Of a stretch of 36,841 bases of DNA, positions 33,802 through 36,841 are shown piece after piece. The stretch is taken from assembly GCA_019058015.1 (NCBI GenBank), contig JAHLWH010000107.1, positions 1 through 36,841 on the forward strand, in the 5' to 3' direction. The notes beneath the pieces were generated by a model that ran no database searches, was not told where the DNA came from, and saw only the letters and a program-made list of their open reading frames with translations. This stretch comes from Promethearchaeota archaeon. GTDB lineage: Archaea > Asgardarchaeota > Lokiarchaeia > Sigyniarchaeales > SOKP01. Both the position numbers and the translations under genes were made by a program. Position 1 is the first letter of the stretch. Every line of letters begins with the position of its first letter.

Positions 33802-34077
33802 CTAAATTATGCCATTCCCTTTAGTAAATAGCTCATTTAATTCTTCTATTTTTTCTAATATAACTATACCTTTCGGCGTTAAGGATATTTCCAACCTTTT
33901 ATTTTTATTCTTTTTTATATTAATAATTTCTCTATCAAGTAAGATTTCTTTAACTCTTAAAAAGGAATTGTAGTAAGAAAATTTGTTTAATTCCTTATAG
34001 AATGTATGCTTATTCATCTTATATTCTTTTCTTTTTGAAAGAATTTGTAAGGTATCCTTGAAACCCTTCTTTTTCAT
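33802..34077 (-). CDS. Small winged-helix transcription regulator
   Basis: 91 aa: helices at the N-terminus, a turn FYKELNKFSYYNSFLRVKEILLDREII, and a wing-like LEISLTPKGIVILEKIEEL, the common end of archaeal MarR/PadR-type winged helices ('itltekGrel...'). Likely a dimeric regulator. The target is unknown; neighbours are the MBL hydrolase downstream and OsmC upstream. Confidence 0.6.
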   Translation of the reverse strand: MKKKGFKDTLQILSKRKEYKMNKHTFYKELNKFSYYNSFLRVKEILLDREIINIKKNKNKRLEISLTPKGIVILEKIEELNELFTKGNGII

Positions 34078-34435
34078 AAGTTCTAAAATTTCTAACGACA
34101 GAATGCTACACCAAACCCTAATCTAAGTTCGAATTTATAAGTAATAAAATTTTTACTCTTTTATAAGTTTTATTTTTTTTAACAATAAAGTTATTTTAGG
34201 AGAATTAATACTCAAAACTAAGTTAAATTTCTTAAAATAATTGGTTTTTTCTTAATTTTTAATGATATAAATTTATGAGTTATGAATATTAAAATCAGAT
34301 ATGGATAAATTTTACATCCAATTAAGAAATTCTTGAAAGATTTATAGAAGTAACTTCATTTTTAAAAGTGTAGTATGAAGATTTTTATTAAAAAATAAAA
34401 AAAATAATAGATTTTGGTTTACATATAAGAAATTT
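34078..34435. other. AT-rich intergenic stretch
   Basis: 358 bases with no supported gene on either strand. No in-frame-TGA gene, tRNA or strong hairpin was noticed. It probably holds the promoter of the winged-helix gene and the 3' end of the osmC transcript. Confidence 0.4.
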
Positions 34436-34939
34436 CTAATCTAATCCCCGTATTTGAACTTTTGGTTCTATTTTTGAAGCTCCAGCAAATTTTGTTAATA
34501 CTGGGCAGTGACTAAATACTTTTTCCATTCGTTCTTCTACTTTCTCTTTTGGAGCAGATGATTTGATTCTTATAACAGGTTCTAGTTTATCATAACCAGA
34601 TAGCATATTATCATCGAGCCCAAAAAGTGCACCAAGATTAATATGACCACGAGAAAAGACTTTCATCTCTTCTATAGGAATATCAAGAATCATACTCCAG
34701 AATTTAGTAACTGCAATAATACAGGCCCCAATAGAACCTAAAATTGCCAATAAAGGAGAAGGTCCTTGATTTGTTCCTCCTAAGCCTTCAGGAGCATCAA
34801 TTAATACTACATGAGGTTTAGCCCCCATAGAAACTTTTGTCTGCATACCTTCAGAGAGCATCTCACATTCTACATTAAAATTTTTTTCTCCAGCATTGAT
34901 ATCTTTTTTTATGGCTTCATAGGTTTCTTTAAATCCCAT
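34436..34939 (-). CDS. OsmC/Ohr-family protein
   Basis: 167 aa. OsmC-like features: a beta-rich N-terminus, GTNQGPSPLLAILGSIGACIIAV with the first reactive Cys on the central helix, and VFSHCPVLTKFAG with the second Cys. In known members these two cysteines reduce organic peroxides. Both are present, so peroxidase activity is plausible; many archaeal OsmC-like proteins have untested functions. No oxidative-stress genes are adjacent. Confidence 0.85.
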   Translation of the reverse strand: MGFKETYEAIKKDINAGEKNFNVECEMLSEGMQTKVSMGAKPHVVLIDAPEGLGGTNQGPSPLLAILGSIGACIIAVTKFWSMILDIPIEEMKVFSRGHINLGALFGLDDNMLSGYDKLEPVIRIKSSAPKEKVEERMEKVFSHCPVLTKFAGASKIEPKVQIRGLD

Positions 34940-35169
34940 AAATAATCATTTTTTTAATATTTTTTATTATTTCTAATTAATAATAAAATAATATGAATAC
35001 TTATTAAAAACTTTTTAAAATTTTTGATTTTGAGTTTAAGTAAAATATAATTAATCTATATGTAAAAATCGACAAAATAATTGACTGAATAAGATATTAA
35101 ATAATTGAATTAATTAATATCTCAAGTTTAAAATTTGTTGAATGTTTTCAATCGTTTCTTTTAAATAAT

Positions 35170-36405
35170 TTAATGATATAATAACTCTGTAATGCTTTTA
35201 GTTGATGATGGGAGGTGCCTACTTTCTTTGCGCAAATAATTCATTGCTTTTTCTAATCCTTCTAATGTTAAATTGAACATAGGGAAAATTTTGGATAATA
35301 TTTTCCGGGTATAACATGACCATTCGGGGTTTATAATCTCTGGATTTAACCATACAGAGAAAGGAAAATGATCTTTTAATTTTTGCATATAAATTACCCC
35401 CGGAATTTCATTGCGATGATAGTAGTAAATCGAACCATATCGGTCTGATAATTCATATGGTGCCATCGCTGCGTCTCCAACAATTATTACTCTATACTTT
35501 GAATCATATTTACGAATAAAATCTTCAAATAAAATACTACGATTATCTTCTCGAGCTGCGGTCTCATATAATCGTTCATAGATACAATTATGAAAATAAT
35601 AATATTTAAAATCACGAAAATGAGATAAATGATGAGCAGCAGAAAATAATTTGTTAACAAGCGTAGCATAAGGGGTCATACTACCACCTACATCAAGAAG
35701 TAATAGTACTTTTAGGTTGTTTTTTCTTCTTTTATGAAAAACTAATTCAATATCTCCGCAATTTTTGCAAGTCTCATCAATTGTTTTATCTAGATCTAAC
35801 TCATCTTGCTTTCCAATTTCTTCTAATTTTTTCAAACGTTTCAAAGCGACTTTAATTTGCCTTGTATCTAAAACTATATCTTTTCGATAATCTTTGAAAA
35901 TTCTTTTTTCTGCAATTTGAACCGCCATTCTTGCACCACTAGTGGCACCAACTCTGATGCCAAATGGGTTTTTTCCAGAGTGCCCCCAAGGAGATGTTCC
36001 CTTTTGCCCTATAAAACGATTGCCAAAATTATGAGGTTCATCTTGTTCATTCATGATTTTTTCAAAATATTCCCTTAATTCTTCTAAATCTTTAGGAATC
36101 ATACCCGGCGGCATTTGAAGCTGAAAAGGGAGATTATCAAAATCTAATGGTTGATTTAACCAGTCCCATATCTCGTCTTTTATGGATTGGGGGAATTCTA
36201 CATCCATATCCTTATAAAAAGAAGCAAAACATCTATCAAATATATCAAAATCATGTTCTGATTTCACAAGAATACTCCGACAAGTATAATAATATGAAAC
36301 CATATCGGAAATAAGTCCTTTATCAAATGCTTCTAATAATGTTAAAAATTCCGTTATGCTAACTGGTAATTTTCCCTTTAAAAAATAAAAGAAATCAACA
36401 AACAT
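35170..36405 (-). CDS. CoxE-like VWA protein, partner of MoxR ATPase
   Basis: 411 aa. The N-terminal part is helical. The linker has Gly/Pro-rich stretches (GTSPWGHSGKNPFG) before RVGATSGARMAVQIAEKR. The C-terminal VWA domain begins VLLLLDVGGSMTPYATL, a MIDAS of the D-x-G-G-S form, and continues through RVIIVGDAAMAPYEL. This layout is that of CoxE-like VWA proteins that work with MoxR-type AAA+ ATPases as chaperones that remodel or insert metals into target proteins. The ATPase gene lies 48 bases upstream on the same strand. A CxxC pair (KNCGD preceded by TC) sits just before the VWA domain. Confidence 0.8.
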   Translation of the reverse strand: MFVDFFYFLKGKLPVSITEFLTLLEAFDKGLISDMVSYYYTCRSILVKSEHDFDIFDRCFASFYKDMDVEFPQSIKDEIWDWLNQPLDFDNLPFQLQMPPGMIPKDLEELREYFEKIMNEQDEPHNFGNRFIGQKGTSPWGHSGKNPFGIRVGATSGARMAVQIAEKRIFKDYRKDIVLDTRQIKVALKRLKKLEEIGKQDELDLDKTIDETCKNCGDIELVFHKRRKNNLKVLLLLDVGGSMTPYATLVNKLFSAAHHLSHFRDFKYYYFHNCIYERLYETAAREDNRSILFEDFIRKYDSKYRVIIVGDAAMAPYELSDRYGSIYYYHRNEIPGVIYMQKLKDHFPFSVWLNPEIINPEWSCYTRKILSKIFPMFNLTLEGLEKAMNYLRKESRHLPSSTKSITELLYH

Positions 36406-36453
36406 ATTGTTTGAACATTTGATTTTGATTTTTAATTTTGATTATTATTTTAT

Positions 36454-36841
36454 TTATGGCTTTACAGAAAACCCAGCTTGTTTTGAGAGATACCCCATAT
36501 CTTGTTCTTTCTTAATGAGAACTCCCAAAAACGGAATGTCCTTTTCCAAATCAGCAGCAGTTATTCCACTTTTCAATAAAACTCCAATCCAATCTAATAA
36601 TTCTGAAGTTGAGGGCTTTTTTCGGAGATTTTTATATGAACGGAGTGCATAAAATTGCTTTAAACATTGTATTAAAATGTTACTTTTTAGATTTGGATAA
36701 TGTAATTGGCAAATCTGTCCCATAAAATCTTTCTCAGGAAATTCATTCCAATGAAAAACACAACGTCTCAAAAATGCGTCTGGTAGCTCTTTTTCATTAT
36801 TTGAAGTGATTATGACAATTGGACGATAATTTGCTTTAATA
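36454..36841 (-). CDS. MoxR-family AAA+ ATPase, C-terminal part, cut by the window edge
   Basis: Only the C-terminal 128 or so residues are in the window; the frame is open to the last base, so the 5' part lies beyond 36841. The visible start reads RPIVIITSNNEKELPDAF then LRRCVFHW, the sensor-1 and arginine-finger region typical of MoxR/CoxD ATPases, followed by the helical lid (SELLDWIGVLLKSGI). The internal TTG at 36771 is not a true start, since it lies inside the conserved FLRRC motif. It is the ATPase partner of the CoxE-like VWA protein 48 bases downstream. Confidence 0.85.
   Translation of the reverse strand, partial: IKANYRPIVIITSNNEKELPDAFLRRCVFHWNEFPEKDFMGQICQLHYPNLKSNILIQCLKQFYALRSYKNLRKKPSTSELLDWIGVLLKSGITAADLEKDIPFLGVLIKKEQDMGYLSKQAGFSVKP

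Noticed and set aside
36407..36652. Plus-strand 81-aa frame at the right end
   Set aside because: Antisense to the MoxR ATPase C-terminus, which has clear family motifs.
1..36841. CRISPR arrays, tRNA/rRNA genes, insertion sequences or phage modules
   Set aside because: None recognised by reading: no spaced direct repeats, no cloverleaf with conserved T-loop, no transposase or integrase. A covariance search for tRNAs was not possible.

Overview
The window is AT-rich archaeal DNA and most likely comes from an Asgard archaeon of the Lokiarchaeia type. Archaeal traits are TATA/BRE-like promoters with short leaders, GGAGGTGATC-type Shine-Dalgarno sites, poly-T terminators, frequent TTG starts and archaeal housekeeping genes (purD, metG, a kleisin, a GH57 enzyme). 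Asgard traits are many eukaryote-like parts: two roadblock/LC7 proteins, a longin domain fused to an Arf-like GTPase, a second longin-like protein with a helical tail, an eIF2B-alpha-like protein, a HEAT-repeat protein with a long charged helix, and a VWA protein with two RING/PHD-like zinc domains. I see no rRNA, tRNA, CRISPR array or insertion sequence.

Layout. 1-2060: the end of an unknown gene, a PD-(D/E)XK (Mrr-like) nuclease, a 76-aa protein and a ribbon-helix-helix protein, the last two probably one operon. 2060-2250: a divergent control region with a perfect 18-bp palindrome. 2248-7097: a TFB/cyclin-fold-like protein, a small membrane protein, a CBS-domain membrane protein coupled to a membrane protein with an RGG-rich N-terminus and two zinc ribbons, then an eIF2B-alpha-like protein. 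7098-8108: looks empty if TGA is read only as stop, but seems to hold a compact selenoprotein operon. 8109-14619: AbrB-like, HEAT/coiled-coil, zinc-motif, longin-GTPase and antiporter-like genes. 14776-20740: purD, small unknown genes, a divergent RtcB-like protein and metG. 20914-29386: an MFS transporter, the VWA-zinc protein, the longin/helical protein and a 1340-aa sequon-rich surface protein. 29420-36841: roadblock proteins, a ScpA-like kleisin, GH57, an MBL hydrolase, a winged helix, OsmC, and a CoxE-like VWA gene behind a MoxR ATPase cut by the window edge.

The most notable finding is 7247-7883. A strong Shine-Dalgarno site precedes a 140-codon frame with TGA at codons 31 and 139, ending Gly-Gly-Gly-TGA-Gly-stop. 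This is the C-terminal pattern of eukaryotic selenoproteins S and K. Three bases later a 43-codon frame with TGA at codon 35 begins. Just after its stop lies a hairpin with the AUGA / NGAN kink-turn core, an 8-bp helix and an A-rich apical loop, as in eukaryotic SECIS elements. Lokiarchaeal selenoproteins with eukaryote-like SECIS elements and several Sec residues are already published, so this reading fits the lineage. These two membrane-anchored candidates match no selenoprotein family I recognise and would be missed by normal gene callers.
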